Source: Rossellomorea aquimaris (GTDB taxonomy: Bacteria; Bacillota; Bacilli; Bacillales; Bacillaceae_B). From it: DNA of 64,000 nucleotides. The stretch is from NCBI RefSeq assembly GCF_035590735.1, contig NZ_CP141595.1, positions 1,173,001 through 1,237,000 of the forward strand, in the 5' to 3' direction. How positions within the stretch are numbered: position 1 is the first letter of the stretch; each line of letters starts with the position of its first letter. Positions 15,205 through 23,729 of this stretch are shown in pieces. The notes beneath the pieces are model-generated. The model saw only the letters and a list, made by a program, of their open reading frames with translations, did no database searches and was not told the DNA's origin. The translations under genes and the position numbers were made by a program.

Positions 15205-16071
15205 ATGTCAGATCGAAATAAAGGAATACTCCTGTTACTTCTATCAGCGTTTGGTTTCTCACTGATGGCGGCGTTCGTGAAGCTGTCAGGAGATGTGCCG
15301 ACGATTCAAAAAACATTTTTCAGGAACATCGTTTCTGCATTTATCGCATTCGGTTTTGTCCGTTATCATAAGGAGCGCTTATTCGGTAAGAAAGAGAATC
15401 AGAAGCTGCTGTTGCTGCGCTCCAGTTTAGGTGCTGTCGGGATCGTCTTGTTCTTCTATGCAATTGATCATCTGGTGCTATCCGATGCAGATATGTTGAA
15501 CAAGCTCAGTCCGTTCCTGACCATCATTTTCTCTGCTATTTTCTTGAGGGAGAGGACCCGGGTGTTTCAAGTGGTGGCCATCATCATTGCTTTTATCGGG
15601 ACACTGTTCATCATCAAGCCTGCATTTTCCTTCGATACGATCCCTTATCTAGCAGGGGTTTTCTCGGCTATTTTCGCAGCAGGGGCATATACGGTCCTTC
15701 GTGTGTTAGGGAGCAGGGAGAAATTTTATACGGTAGTCTTTTACTTTTCTTTCTTTACGACGGTTGTGCTTCTCCCGTTCGTAATTGGCTTTTATGAACC
15801 GATGAGCGTGAAACAGTGGATCTATCTGTTATCCGCAGGCGTATTTGCGACAGTTGGTCAGTTTGGAATCACGATTGCCTATAAGTTCGCACCGGCAAGA
15901 GAAATATCAATCTTTTTCTATTCAACCGTCGTGTATTCCGCCATGATCAGCATCTTCTTATTCGGACAGATACCGGATGTGTTGAGTGTCATCGGGTACA
16001 TCATCATCTTTGCTGCTTCGTTTTATATGTTCTTGAAAAATAATCAAGCAGCCAAAAGGCAGGAAGCATAA
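15205..16071 (+). CDS. DMT-superfamily transporter (EamA)
   Basis: 288 residues with ten predicted helices in two EamA repeats. The first repeat opens GILLLLLSAFGFSLMAAFVK with QKTFFRNIVSAFIAFG. A conserved ADMLNKLSPFLTIIFSAIFL block (helix 4) ends the first half, and the second ends SVIGYIIIFAASFYMFLKN. This resembles YdcZ/RarD-like metabolite exporters of the drug/metabolite superfamily. Substrate cannot be predicted. The ATG at 15205 has GGAGGAAGTT directly before it; a TTG four codons upstream overlaps that site. It stands alone with its own terminator. Confidence 0.9.
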   Translation: MSDRNKGILLLLLSAFGFSLMAAFVKLSGDVPTIQKTFFRNIVSAFIAFGFVRYHKERLFGKKENQKLLLLRSSLGAVGIVLFFYAIDHLVLSDADMLNKLSPFLTIIFSAIFLRERTRVFQVVAIIIAFIGTLFIIKPAFSFDTIPYLAGVFSAIFAAGAYTVLRVLGSREKFYTVVFYFSFFTTVVLLPFVIGFYEPMSVKQWIYLLSAGVFATVGQFGITIAYKFAPAREISIFFYSTVVYSAMISIFLFGQIPDVLSVIGYIIIFAASFYMFLKNNQAAKRQEA

Positions 16072-16076
16072 TCGAC

Positions 16077-16113
16077 AAAGACCCATCCATCAATATTTGG
16101 ATGGGTCTTTTTT
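16077..16113 (+). terminator. intrinsic terminator after the DMT gene
   Basis: AAAGACCCATCCA (16077-16089) and TGGATGGGTCTTT (16098-16110) form a 13-bp stem, loop TCAATATT, followed by a T8 run. Confidence 0.92.
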
Positions 16114-16189
16114 TTATGGAAGTAAAATGAAACATTTTCCTTTTTTTATTCGTAGATAAACTATCAAGGTTGTGACAGGAGTGAATTGG

Positions 16190-17281
16190 ATGAAGATTGC
16201 TTTCATTATAGTTGGTATCTGTATTGTCATTGGAATCGGTGTAATCGTGGCAGCTAGACACTATTTGACCAAAGAAGATCCAGAATATCTATTAAACTAC
16301 CTAAAGAACCACAATAATAGCAGCTTAACCGTATTCCGGAACGGACAAAACGTAACTGCTATCCGGGAAAATATAATGTTCCCGTTGGCAAGTACGGTGA
16401 AAATCATGGTTGCAATTGAGTACGCCAAACAGTGTGATGAAGGAAAATTAGATCCATCAAAAAAGGTGTCATTAGAAGAATTAGATCAATATTATATTCC
16501 TAATACAGACGGAGGAGCACATGAAAGCTGGATTCATTACTCTAAAGAAGAAGGGTTGCTTCGAGACGGGTCATCAACCCTGGAAAATGTTGTGAAAGGC
16601 ATGATTTTATTCAGCTCCAATGCTAACACCGAATATATGATGAACCTACTGGGAATCGACAACATCAATAAAGTACGGGAAGAGATGAAAATGGAAGACC
16701 ATGAGCCTCTATACCCTAGCAGTTCAGCCATGCTGATCCCCGCCTATATAAAAAATAAGTATCCTGCTTATTCAGAGAATCAGATAGAAAACAAACTGAG
16801 AAAGATGTCTAAAGAAGAGTACATCGATCTTTCCCATAGTATTTTCACTTCATTATCAAATGGAGAAAAGCATATATACATTGAAAACCGTCATATGGAT
16901 AGGAGCATTCAGAAAATATGGTCAGACAGACTGACGAAAAGTACGACGGCTGAATATGCAGAAATCATGGGAAAACTGAATTCGAAGACGTATTTTACAA
17001 AAGGAACACAGGAAAGATTGGATAAGGTGATGGAAGGAATAATGGAAAATCCTAAGAACCAGGAATGGTTAAAGCATGCTGGGCAAAAAGGAGGGTCTTC
17101 ATTATTCGTTGCCACGAATGCTGCATACGCAACAGATAGAGATGGAAACTCGACGGAGATCGTTTTTTTTGCCAATGATCTCGAGGAAGTGGAACGTCAA
17201 AAGGTCGTAAACAATTTAAACGGATTTAATTTGAAAATATTGAGAGATGAGGATTTCCGAAAAAAGCTGGAAGAGTTATAA
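16190..17281 (+). CDS. membrane-anchored class-A-like serine hydrolase
   Basis: 363 residues. The N-terminal hydrophobic segment (residues 1-21) lacks a clear lipobox, so it is likely a signal anchor with the catalytic domain outside. The serine beta-lactamase/transpeptidase motifs are present: S68-T-V-K71 in FPLASTVKIM, S142-S-N144 in LFSSNANTEYM, and K-G-G in HAGQKGGSSLFVATNAAYA. The domain is longer than a class A beta-lactamase and I see no convincing omega-loop Glu, so it may be a carboxypeptidase/esterase-like hydrolase, not a resistance enzyme. The ATG at 16190 follows AGGAG by 8 nt. A membrane protein gene follows 39 nt later, probably in the same transcript. Confidence 0.82.
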   Translation: MKIAFIIVGICIVIGIGVIVAARHYLTKEDPEYLLNYLKNHNNSSLTVFRNGQNVTAIRENIMFPLASTVKIMVAIEYAKQCDEGKLDPSKKVSLEELDQYYIPNTDGGAHESWIHYSKEEGLLRDGSSTLENVVKGMILFSSNANTEYMMNLLGIDNINKVREEMKMEDHEPLYPSSSAMLIPAYIKNKYPAYSENQIENKLRKMSKEEYIDLSHSIFTSLSNGEKHIYIENRHMDRSIQKIWSDRLTKSTTAEYAEIMGKLNSKTYFTKGTQERLDKVMEGIMENPKNQEWLKHAGQKGGSSLFVATNAAYATDRDGNSTEIVFFANDLEEVERQKVVNNLNGFNLKILRDEDFRKKLEEL

Positions 17282-17320
17282 TGTAAGTATATGGAATTAA
17301 TTTTGGAATGGGGAGTTTTC

Positions 17321-18343
17321 ATGGTCCTGCGTGAAACAAAATTAGCCAAATGGGCGATTGCCCTGTTAGGTGTCGTTCTCCTTAGCAATCTATTATTGTA
17401 TCAACCCGTTGTTCAACGATTTCTTTCGATTGAATTGGAAAGTGGGGTAGTCATAGGATCTCTATTGGATTTGATGGTTATTTCCCCGGTCCTTGCCTAT
17501 GCCGCGTTTAAACTGTCGAAGAAGCAAGTAGTTGGGTTGATGGTATTCGGCCTGGTTTTAGCCAGATTTATTATTCCTGAAGAATTATTTGCACCGTTTA
17601 CCATCCTGCTATATTCAGGGATAGGATTGGAAGTATTATTCCTGGCAGCAGAGTTGGGACTTATCTTCTTCGCCATTCGAAAATTTCCCGAAATTCGATC
17701 TGCCATGAGATCATCTGGAGTAGGACCGATCTTTTCTTTCCTTCCTGTAGTAGAGAAGAAAGTGACCACACATATTCTGATCCGGATTCTTTCCTCAGAG
17801 GTGTTAATGGTTTACTATGCTCTATTCAGCTGGTGCCGTAAACCGGCTGTCCATGATGGTGCTGTAACAATGCATCATAAGACCAGTGCCGTTGCCATGA
17901 ACATCATGCTCATCCATGCCGTCGTGATAGAGACGATCGGTATCCACTGGTGGCTTCATTCCAAGTTTCCGATTCTGTCTTTCATTCTCCTGATTCTGAA
18001 CGTTTATACCGTTCTATTGTTTATAGCTGAAATTCAGATTACCAGACTGCATCCGCTTGAAGTGAAAAATGGTCATCTTTATGTGACGCAAGGATTGATG
18101 CAACGTATGGAGTTCCCCCTTAATCAAATCGGAAAAATCGAATGGGGAAAAGAGGCGGACAAAGAAGCACTCGTTTTCATGCATAAAGACTTTGAAGAGA
18201 TTCATCCACAAGTCGTTCTATCTTTGAAGGAACCAGTGGAAGCCACGATGTTTATGGGGAGAAAACAGGTGGTATCGGAGGTTGCCTTGCGAGTGGATGA
18301 ACCGGAGAAGCTAAAGGTATTGTTAGAGAAAAGGAATTCATGA
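17321..18343 (+). CDS. polytopic membrane protein with a C-terminal beta-rich domain
   Basis: 340 residues. About seven hydrophobic segments occur between residues 8 and 250 (for example WAIALLGVVLLSNLLLYQP and VLFLAAELGLIFFAIRKF). They are followed by a soluble domain of about 90 residues that starts HPLEVKNGHLYVTQGLMQ and includes RMEFPLNQIGKIEW. That tail resembles the bacterial PH-like strands seen in DUF304-type proteins, but I do not claim the family. The ATG at 17321 has GGGGAG 6 nt before it. It sits directly after the serine hydrolase gene and before a terminator, suggesting a two-gene envelope-related operon. Function unknown. Confidence 0.75.
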   Translation: MVLRETKLAKWAIALLGVVLLSNLLLYQPVVQRFLSIELESGVVIGSLLDLMVISPVLAYAAFKLSKKQVVGLMVFGLVLARFIIPEELFAPFTILLYSGIGLEVLFLAAELGLIFFAIRKFPEIRSAMRSSGVGPIFSFLPVVEKKVTTHILIRILSSEVLMVYYALFSWCRKPAVHDGAVTMHHKTSAVAMNIMLIHAVVIETIGIHWWLHSKFPILSFILLILNVYTVLLFIAEIQITRLHPLEVKNGHLYVTQGLMQRMEFPLNQIGKIEWGKEADKEALVFMHKDFEEIHPQVVLSLKEPVEATMFMGRKQVVSEVALRVDEPEKLKVLLEKRNS

Positions 18344-18349
18344 TAAAAA

Positions 18350-18378
18350 AGTGCCTGACTCATGATAAGCCAGGCACT
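18350..18378. terminator. terminator between the membrane protein gene and hrtA
   Basis: AGTGCCTG (18350-18357) pairs with CAGGCACT (18371-18378), with an A6 tract on the left and T-rich sequence on the right. It lies between convergent genes and may act both ways. Confidence 0.7.
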
Positions 18379-18387
18379 CCTTTCTTA

Positions 18388-19041
18388 TTACGTCATCCGG
18401 TACACCCAATCACAATCCCCGATCATGGTTTCATCATGTGTCACCATGATGGTGGCGATATTTCTTTCCTTCGTTTCCTTGGCGAGAAGTTCCACCACTG
18501 ACTTACCGCGTGCTTGATCCAGGCTTGCAGTGGGTTCATCTGCAAGAATCAATCTCGGTTCGTTCATGAGGGCACGGGCGATGGCAACCCGTTGCTGTTC
18601 GCCACCTGAAAGCTGTTCAGGGTAATGGGAGCATCGTTCTGCCAATCCGAGATGGGACAATAATTCCCCTGCTCGTTTCCGAAGACTGTCCCCCTGTTTG
18701 TTCAGCTTTCCTACAAACATTAATTGCTCTTCCACCGTTAAAAAAGGAACCAGGTTTGATTGTTGAAAGATAAAGCCGATTTCCTTGAGGCGGAGGGATG
18801 TTTGCTCTTTCTCGTTTAGATTGTGGACGTTTCGCCCATTCATTTTCACTTCGCCACTTGACGGACTGGTTAAGGCTCCTATGATGGAAAGAAGTGTACT
18901 CTTTCCCGATCCGGAAGGTCCTAATATGGCACCGAACTCACCTGGGTTTACCCTCATGGACACATGGTCCAAAACCGTCAGCCTCTCACTTCCTTGTTCA
19001 TATGTTTTGCTCACATCATTTAGCTCTAAAATGGCTGTCAT
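18388..19041 (-). CDS. hrtA: heme-detoxification ABC transporter ATPase HrtA
   Basis: 217 residues, a single ABC ATPase domain of the MacB/LolD type. Walker A is [10 protein letters not shown] (about 41-50), then the Q-loop region [19 protein letters not shown], the signature [15 protein letters not shown], Walker [14 protein letters not shown] and the switch His in MVTHDE. It powers the HrtB permease. The pair removes excess heme or a heme-derived toxic species from the membrane. The ATG is 1 nt past the hrtB stop region, so the two are coupled. Naming rests on the whole four-gene set (sizes 222/456/352/217) and the HssR box, since the ATPase alone would only be MacB-like. Confidence 0.88.
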   Translation of the reverse strand: MTAILELNDVSKTYEQGSERLTVLDHVSMRVNPGEFGAILGPSGSGKSTLLSIIGALTSPSSGEVKMNGRNVHNLNEKEQTSLRLKEIGFIFQQSNLVPFLTVEEQLMFVGKLNKQGDSLRKRAGELLSHLGLAERCSHYPEQLSGGEQQRVAIARALMNEPRLILADEPTASLDQARGKSVVELLAKETKERNIATIMVTHDETMIGDCDWVYRMT

Positions 19042-19042
19042 C

Positions 19043-20101
19043 TTATTTCACACTCCCGATTGCTTGTAATGGATCCACAGTCACAATGCTTCTGAAGGAT
19101 AGGAGTGAACCGATCCACGCCATCAGTAGAATTAATGCACTGTTGAATACAATCATGTTGATCGATAATTCAAAAGGTACGCCTGCAGGAATCACTAATG
19201 TAAGTCCATAGGTAACGACATTCCCTGCAACGATACCTGCGATGGTAAGGGTGGAGATTTGCGCGAATAGTGCACGGAGAAGAATGCCCGCTTTCGTCCC
19301 GATCGCTTTTAGAACACCGTATTGGTGAAGCTTTTGCAGGGTCATGACATAGAAGAAAGTGGCTAGGACAATCGCTGATATGATGAGTAGAAAGATCACC
19401 ATCATATTCAGTGAGCCTTGTTCTGCAGAGTAGCCGGGCACATTGGATAGAATGTCTTCTTTAGACGCGATATCCATTTCAGAAGGCGTGTCTATCGATC
19501 CTTCATTAGTAAATAGAATGGCTTGGTATGTGAGCGAATCTTCAAAAAGATCCTCCCATGTTTCTAGAGATGTAAAAATGGCCGGCGTGTGCCCGTAGCT
19601 GAATCGTTTTTCAGTAAATCCCTTAACTATCCATTTTTTATCCTCATAGGCGAATGAATCTCCTATCTCTAACCCTTCTTCCTTCAGGCTCGGATCGGCA
19701 AGCACTTCATAGGGTGCGAGCTTCGGGAGATCTGTTGAAATTGGCATGAAAGCACTATCGGGGTCAACGGCAAACAGGCTTACATTTACGGTCCTGCCTT
19801 CCTTGTTGATCTCCACCATTTTCAGACCAAGAGGAGATCCCCCTTTTATAGAAGAAGTATCTTGTTTTGTTAACTGTGATCGTTCAAGCTGATGAGTGTC
19901 GCCCGCTTCCACAACATAGGTATCAGCAGGCATGTTCTTTATAGCCGAAGCGTTATCCACCGATAATCCATTTGCAAGTCCCGAAATTGATAGAACCAGA
20001 CTTGTGATTAATGTGATGATGCCAATAATTAATAAGAACTTCATCTTCGCATGACGCATTTCTTTCCATGCCAGAAACAAAAAAATCACCTTCCCTTTCA
20101 T
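19043..20101 (-). CDS. hrtB: heme-detoxification ABC transporter permease HrtB
   Basis: 352 residues of the FtsX/MacB permease superfamily. There is one N-terminal helix (MKFLLIIGIITLITSLVLSI), a large extracellular domain of about 190 residues, then three helices starting in SLNMMVIFLLIISAIVLATF with the conserved FYVMTLQKLHQYGVLKAIGT stretch and the ending VDPLQAIGSVK. The AEQGSLNMM and FFYVMTLQK segments closely echo staphylococcal HrtB as I remember it. It partners with HrtA. AAGGAG precedes the ATG by 5 nt. The HssR-type direct repeat lies 25-45 nt upstream of the start, in the 51-nt gap after hssS. Confidence 0.9.
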   Translation of the reverse strand: MKGKVIFLFLAWKEMRHAKMKFLLIIGIITLITSLVLSISGLANGLSVDNASAIKNMPADTYVVEAGDTHQLERSQLTKQDTSSIKGGSPLGLKMVEINKEGRTVNVSLFAVDPDSAFMPISTDLPKLAPYEVLADPSLKEEGLEIGDSFAYEDKKWIVKGFTEKRFSYGHTPAIFTSLETWEDLFEDSLTYQAILFTNEGSIDTPSEMDIASKEDILSNVPGYSAEQGSLNMMVIFLLIISAIVLATFFYVMTLQKLHQYGVLKAIGTKAGILLRALFAQISTLTIAGIVAGNVVTYGLTLVIPAGVPFELSINMIVFNSALILLMAWIGSLLSFRSIVTVDPLQAIGSVK

Positions 20102-20126
20102 TACTTCTCCTTAATGTTAAAAAAGA

Positions 20127-20146
20127 AGTATGAACGGAAGATGAAC
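20127..20146 (-). promoter_or_regulatory. HssR-binding direct repeat upstream of hrtBA
   Basis: On the minus strand GTTCATCTT-CC-GTTCATACT. The described HssR site in Staphylococcus aureus is a direct repeat of GTTCATATT with a 2-nt gap, so 8 of 9 and 7 of 9 bases match. A possible -10 TAACAT lies about 9 nt downstream. It allows heme induction of hrtBA separately from hssRS, although all four genes point the same way. Confidence 0.8.
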
Positions 20147-20152
20147 AAAGGA

Positions 20153-21523
20153 TTAAGGAAGAGTCACCGTAAAGGTGGTTCCTTTATTGGTCTTACTCTC
20201 AACATGGATTTCACCATGGTGAAGGGTGATGATTTTTTTGACAATGGAAAGGCCAAGGCCGCTGCTATCCTTTTCTTTACTTCGTGAGGAATCCGCTTTG
20301 TAAAAACGTTCAAATATCTTTTCCTGGTGTTCAGGAGGAATTCCGATTCCGCTATCTTGAATAATAAATCTGAACCCCCTGTGATGTTTTTGGAGGTACA
20401 GGTTGATTTCGCCCCCTGGGGGAGTGTATTTGATACTATTGGCTAACAGGTTCTCAAATGCCTGATAAATCAACTCTTCGTGACCGTTATACGTCACATC
20501 ATCGGCTTGGATGGACACAGCGAGGTCTTTTCTTTCCCACAGCCATCGTGTTTGTCTCATGAGACCATGGAGCAATTGTGCCATGTTAATGGGTTCATGT
20601 TTAATCAATCCATTATCCTTATCGAGAGAAGCGAGGGTCAGCAGCTGCTTGCTCAGCTTCGACAACCTGGTGCTTTCTGATTCAATCACCTTTAAGTAAT
20701 GTTCCCGATCCTCTTCCGACAAGGAAGGGGAGAGAAGCAGATTGGCATAGCCCTTCATGGAGGACAGGGGCGTTTGGATTTCATGTGATACATTTGAAAC
20801 GAACTCCTGTCGCATATTCTCCATCTGCATCAGCTGCCGGCTCATGGATGTAAAGGACCGGGCAAGGGTGCCGATTTCGTCCTTGCGGCTTTCATTCAAT
20901 TGAATCGAATACTCACCACCGGCAATTTTCTTCGTGGCATTGGTCAATTCCCGTATCGGTTTCACAAGATAGCGGGTACTGAAGAAAACGATCAGCATGC
21001 TGAGCAGTATCGTAAAAAGAAGCAGGACAGATAAAAGAATATGAATTTCATTAAACTGTTGTTTCACATTGGGTCTCATGAACATGGCATGGGATTTTCC
21101 GTCAATTTCAATCGGAACACCAATGCTGTTGGTTAATTCGTTTGAGAAAAATCCAGTCACAAATGTGGTAGATGGATAATTCCTAATTCCATGATAAGTG
21201 GAGCCGTTCACAACGTTTTCTACAATTTCTGGAGAAAGGTTTCGGTCACGAAAGTCCTCTCCGTAGAATGTTCCGGGAGCTTTGCCATCTGTTACATAAA
21301 ATTGATAGCTGAGCTTCGCTGTTTTCTGAAAAAAAACAGGAGCATCCATTGAAGCGGCATTATATAAATCAACGATGTCTTTCGCGATCTCAGTATTCTT
21401 TTCGTCGTTGGCAGGCTTTAAAATATGCTGATAGTAAAGATTCGACCCAATGAAAGCAATGACACTGCTCGTCATCATGATTAGAAGGGTGACGACGACA
21501 ATCCGTACATAAAGGGAGCGCAT
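20153..21523 (-). CDS. hssS: heme-sensor histidine kinase HssS
   Basis: 456 residues. One N-terminal helix (about 6-27), an extracytoplasmic sensor domain (about 30-160), a second helix (LLSVLLLFTILLSMLIVFF, about 164-182), HAMP, the HisKA phospho-acceptor H247 in VSNVSHEIQTPLSSMKG, and HATPase_c with the N box FENLLANSIKYTPPGG and the G box LGLSIVKKI. The sensor segment has FYGEDFRDRNLSPEIVENVV, TYHGIRNYPSTTFVTGFF and AMFMRPNV, which parallel staphylococcal HssS and not the intramembrane BceS type. It phosphorylates HssR when heme is in excess. Its ATG abuts the hssR stop codon. Confidence 0.92.
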   Translation of the reverse strand: MRSLYVRIVVVTLLIMMTSSVIAFIGSNLYYQHILKPANDEKNTEIAKDIVDLYNAASMDAPVFFQKTAKLSYQFYVTDGKAPGTFYGEDFRDRNLSPEIVENVVNGSTYHGIRNYPSTTFVTGFFSNELTNSIGVPIEIDGKSHAMFMRPNVKQQFNEIHILLSVLLLFTILLSMLIVFFSTRYLVKPIRELTNATKKIAGGEYSIQLNESRKDEIGTLARSFTSMSRQLMQMENMRQEFVSNVSHEIQTPLSSMKGYANLLLSPSLSEEDREHYLKVIESESTRLSKLSKQLLTLASLDKDNGLIKHEPINMAQLLHGLMRQTRWLWERKDLAVSIQADDVTYNGHEELIYQAFENLLANSIKYTPPGGEINLYLQKHHRGFRFIIQDSGIGIPPEHQEKIFERFYKADSSRSKEKDSSGLGLSIVKKIITLHHGEIHVESKTNKGTTFTVTLP

Positions 21524-22192
21524 TCAGGTCACCTCCAATTTATAGCCGACTCCACGAACAGTGGTTATCAAGAAATCATCGGAATGACGGAACCGTTCAC
21601 GGAGCCTCTTGATATGGACATCAATCGTTCGGTCATCCCCTTCAAAATCCATTCCCCATACTTGCTGAATGATCTCTTCCCGTGAAAAGGTTCTGTTAGG
21701 GAAGGTTGCTAAATAATATAATAGTTCAAATTCCTTAAGAGGAAGAATGATGGTTTTTAATCCGTCCTTCACTTCGTATGATCGTTTATCGAGGATCATC
21801 TCATTGAGACGGATTTTCTGGGAAGCTGCACGGTGAAATCTCCTCAGGATCGCTTGTACACGAAAGAGCAGCTCTTCTTTTTCAAAGGGCTTTACCATAT
21901 AATCATCGGTTCCGGCTTCATAGCCCTTTGCTTTATCCGCAAGACTGTCTTTGGCGGTTAAAATAATAATCGGGATATCGTAGTACTCCCGGATTTCCTT
22001 TGCCAATTGAAAACCATCCTTATTCGGCATCATCAGATCGACAATCGCCAAATCGATCGACTGTGCTTCAAGAATGACAGAAGCTGCGTCCCCATCTTGT
22101 GCTTCAGTAACCAAGTAGCCATTCTGCTCTAAATGAACACGTATAAGCTTACGTAAATGGGGATCGTCATCCACGACAAGTATTGAAATCAT
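21524..22192 (-). CDS. hssR: heme response regulator HssR (OmpR/PhoB type)
   Basis: 222 residues. The receiver domain has the acidic pocket VVDDD and the phospho-acceptor D52 in LAIVDLMMPNKDG, with the switch Thr in IILTAKDS and Lys in YMVKPFEKEEL. The C-terminal winged helix has REEIIQQVWGMDFEGDDRTI and DVHIKRLRERF. It activates hrtBA through the GTTCAT direct repeat. The ATG at 22192 follows AAGAGG by about 7 nt; a GTG one codon upstream is the alternative. First gene of a four-gene minus-strand cluster, hssR-hssS-hrtB-hrtA. Confidence 0.92.
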   Translation of the reverse strand: MISILVVDDDPHLRKLIRVHLEQNGYLVTEAQDGDAASVILEAQSIDLAIVDLMMPNKDGFQLAKEIREYYDIPIIILTAKDSLADKAKGYEAGTDDYMVKPFEKEELLFRVQAILRRFHRAASQKIRLNEMILDKRSYEVKDGLKTIILPLKEFELLYYLATFPNRTFSREEIIQQVWGMDFEGDDRTIDVHIKRLRERFRHSDDFLITTVRGVGYKLEVT

Positions 22193-22265
22193 CACTAATC
22201 CTCTTTTCCGTCATCTATTTTTATGACTCAACTTTAGCACAATTCACGCTGCATAAACCAATTTA

Positions 22266-22294
22266 TTACCCATTCCAGTACTGTTGGATATAAT
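22266..22294 (+). promoter_or_regulatory. promoter of the sigma factor-clpP operon
   Basis: TTACCC (22266-22271), a 17-nt spacer and TATAAT (22289-22294), about 80 nt before the start codon. It looks like a sigma-A promoter and not an ECF-type GAAC/CGTC promoter, so autoregulation by the sigma factor is not evident. Confidence 0.5.
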
Positions 22295-22376
22295 ATAGAT
22301 AAAAATATCTTTCACCCATATCTTTTTCACCTATTCATCCGTTATAAGTATGAGAGGATTCAAAGGAGTGAGAACG

Positions 22377-23063
22377 ATGCAAACGAGGTCTGGCTTAAAA
22401 AAGAATGAAGGACAGCCAAATGATGAAGTCATGGAAGAGCTTGTTCCCAAGCTCTATCGATACTGCTATTTTCTGACGAAGAGCAAATGGGACGGTGAGG
22501 ACTTGGCTCAAGAGTCCATCTGTAAGGCACTTAGTCATTACCCTGCTCAACAGTGGAGGTCTTCCTTACTTAATAAAATCGCTTATCATCTATGGGTGGA
22601 TAAAGTCCGCAGACAGAGTAAGGAATCGATTGGCGGAGTCCCGGAAGTGAAGGCTGAAGACTTTCCTAAAGAGGGGATCAGTCTTGAAACCATAGAGAAG
22701 CTTTCGAGAAAGATGACCCCCAAACAGTTAGTCACCTTTGTTTTGAAAGAAGCGTTTCAATTCAAGATTTCTGAAGTGGCAGATGTTCTGGGGATGACGG
22801 AAACCGCTGTGAAAGCCTTGCTGAATCGATCGAGGGAAAAGCTGAAAAAATACTCCGATGATGAAGACGTAAGCGGGGTTCAAACCTACTGGAGTGAAAC
22901 TCTTCAGGAGGAGTTGAACGCGATTTTATACCGCAGCCTGATGGCGCAGGATCCCAGTCTTCTTTTGGCATACATTCCAATCCTGCTTGCACATGCCCCT
23001 GCCCAAGGGCAATTTGTAAGAACGTCTGGCTCTCCTTCAAGCGTCCTCTCACTAGCTGCATAA
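22377..23063 (+). CDS. ECF-like sigma-70 family RNA polymerase sigma factor
   Basis: 228 residues. Region 2 spans about residues 17-80 (LYRYCYFLTKSKWDGEDLAQ, then NKIAYHLWVDKVRRQSKE, the -10 recognition and core-binding helices). Region 4 spans about 103-155 (MTPKQLVTFVLKEAFQFKIS and TETAVKALLNRSREKLKK). An unusual C-terminal tail of about 70 residues ends in AYIPILLAHAPAQGQFVRTS, so it is longer than a minimal ECF factor. There is no anti-sigma gene beside it. Instead a ClpP paralogue starts 21 nt downstream. The ATG at 22377 has AAAGGAG 8 nt before it. The promoters it recognises are not predictable here. Confidence 0.85.
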   Translation: MQTRSGLKKNEGQPNDEVMEELVPKLYRYCYFLTKSKWDGEDLAQESICKALSHYPAQQWRSSLLNKIAYHLWVDKVRRQSKESIGGVPEVKAEDFPKEGISLETIEKLSRKMTPKQLVTFVLKEAFQFKISEVADVLGMTETAVKALLNRSREKLKKYSDDEDVSGVQTYWSETLQEELNAILYRSLMAQDPSLLLAYIPILLAHAPAQGQFVRTSGSPSSVLSLAA

Positions 23064-23084
23064 CGAATGAAGGAGGAAGCAAGG

Positions 23085-23666
23085 ATGAATACAATACCTT
23101 ATGTCATTGAACAGTCAAGCAAAGGGGAACGATCCTACGATATCTACTCACGATTGTTAAAAGACCGGATCATCATGGTGAGTGATGAAGTGAATGACCA
23201 GATGGCAAACAGCATCGTCGCCCAACTATTATTTCTGGCTGCAGACGATCCGGAGAAAGACATTTCCTTATATATCAACAGCCCGGGTGGCTCTACTTCA
23301 GCAGGGTTCGCCATCTTTGATACGATGAACTATATAAGTCCCGATGTTCGAACAATCTGTACCGGAATGGCGGCTTCCTTTGGGGCGATGCTGCTGCTTG
23401 CAGGGACAAAAGGTAAACGTTTTGCCTTACCAAACAGCGAAATCATGATACATCAGCCTCTGGGTGGTGCCCGTGGGCAGGCTACAGACCTTGAGATTTC
23501 AGCAAAGCGGATTCTGAAGCTAAGACAGCACATCAACGAAATCATTGCAGAAAAAACGGGCCAGCCCGTTGAAAAAGTTGCCCTTGATACCGATCGTGAT
23601 TATTTCATGAGTGCGTATGAGGCGAAGGAATATGGGATTATTGATGAGATTATCGAGAAGAAATGA
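23085..23666 (+). CDS. clpP: ClpP-family serine protease subunit (probable paralogue)
   Basis: 193 residues, full ClpP length. The catalytic triad sits at the canonical positions: S98 in [14 protein letters not shown]123 in [12 protein letters not shown], and D172 in [13 protein letters not shown]. The N-terminal [15 protein letters not shown] and the [10 protein letters not shown] oligomer groove are conserved. It forms a tetradecameric barrel that degrades substrates delivered by Clp ATPases. AAGGAGG lies 8 nt before the ATG. Bacilli keep their housekeeping clpP elsewhere, next to other genes, so this copy behind a sigma factor is probably a second ClpP (inference). It is followed by a degenerate repeat-type terminator. 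Confidence 0.92.
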   Translation: MNTIPYVIEQSSKGERSYDIYSRLLKDRIIMVSDEVNDQMANSIVAQLLFLAADDPEKDISLYINSPGGSTSAGFAIFDTMNYISPDVRTICTGMAASFGAMLLLAGTKGKRFALPNSEIMIHQPLGGARGQATDLEISAKRILKLRQHINEIIAEKTGQPVEKVALDTDRDYFMSAYEAKEYGIIDEIIEKK

Positions 23667-23672
23667 TGGAAT

Positions 23673-23703
23673 AAGGGACGGACGTTGGGGCCGTTCCTTT
23701 TTG
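23673..23703 (+). terminator. degenerate repeat-type terminator after clpP
   Basis: AAGGGACGG (23673-23681) pairs with CCGTTCCTT (23691-23699, one wobble) and runs into T5. The left arm GGGACGGAC is the dispersed repeat core, while the right arm has diverged. Confidence 0.75.
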
Positions 23704-23729
23704 TGTATATGGGAGATGGAGCGGTACGA

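Noticed and set aside
16190..17281. True class A beta-lactamase resistance gene
   Set aside because: S-x-x-K, S-x-N and K-G-G are present, but the omega-loop Glu is not convincing, the protein is about 90 residues longer, and it is membrane-anchored with a partner gene.
18388..22192. Bacitracin/lantibiotic BceRS-BceAB-type module
   Set aside because: The kinase has a large extracytoplasmic domain plus HAMP, the permease has about 350 residues, not 650, and the GTTCAT direct repeat matches HssR. HssRS/HrtAB fits better.
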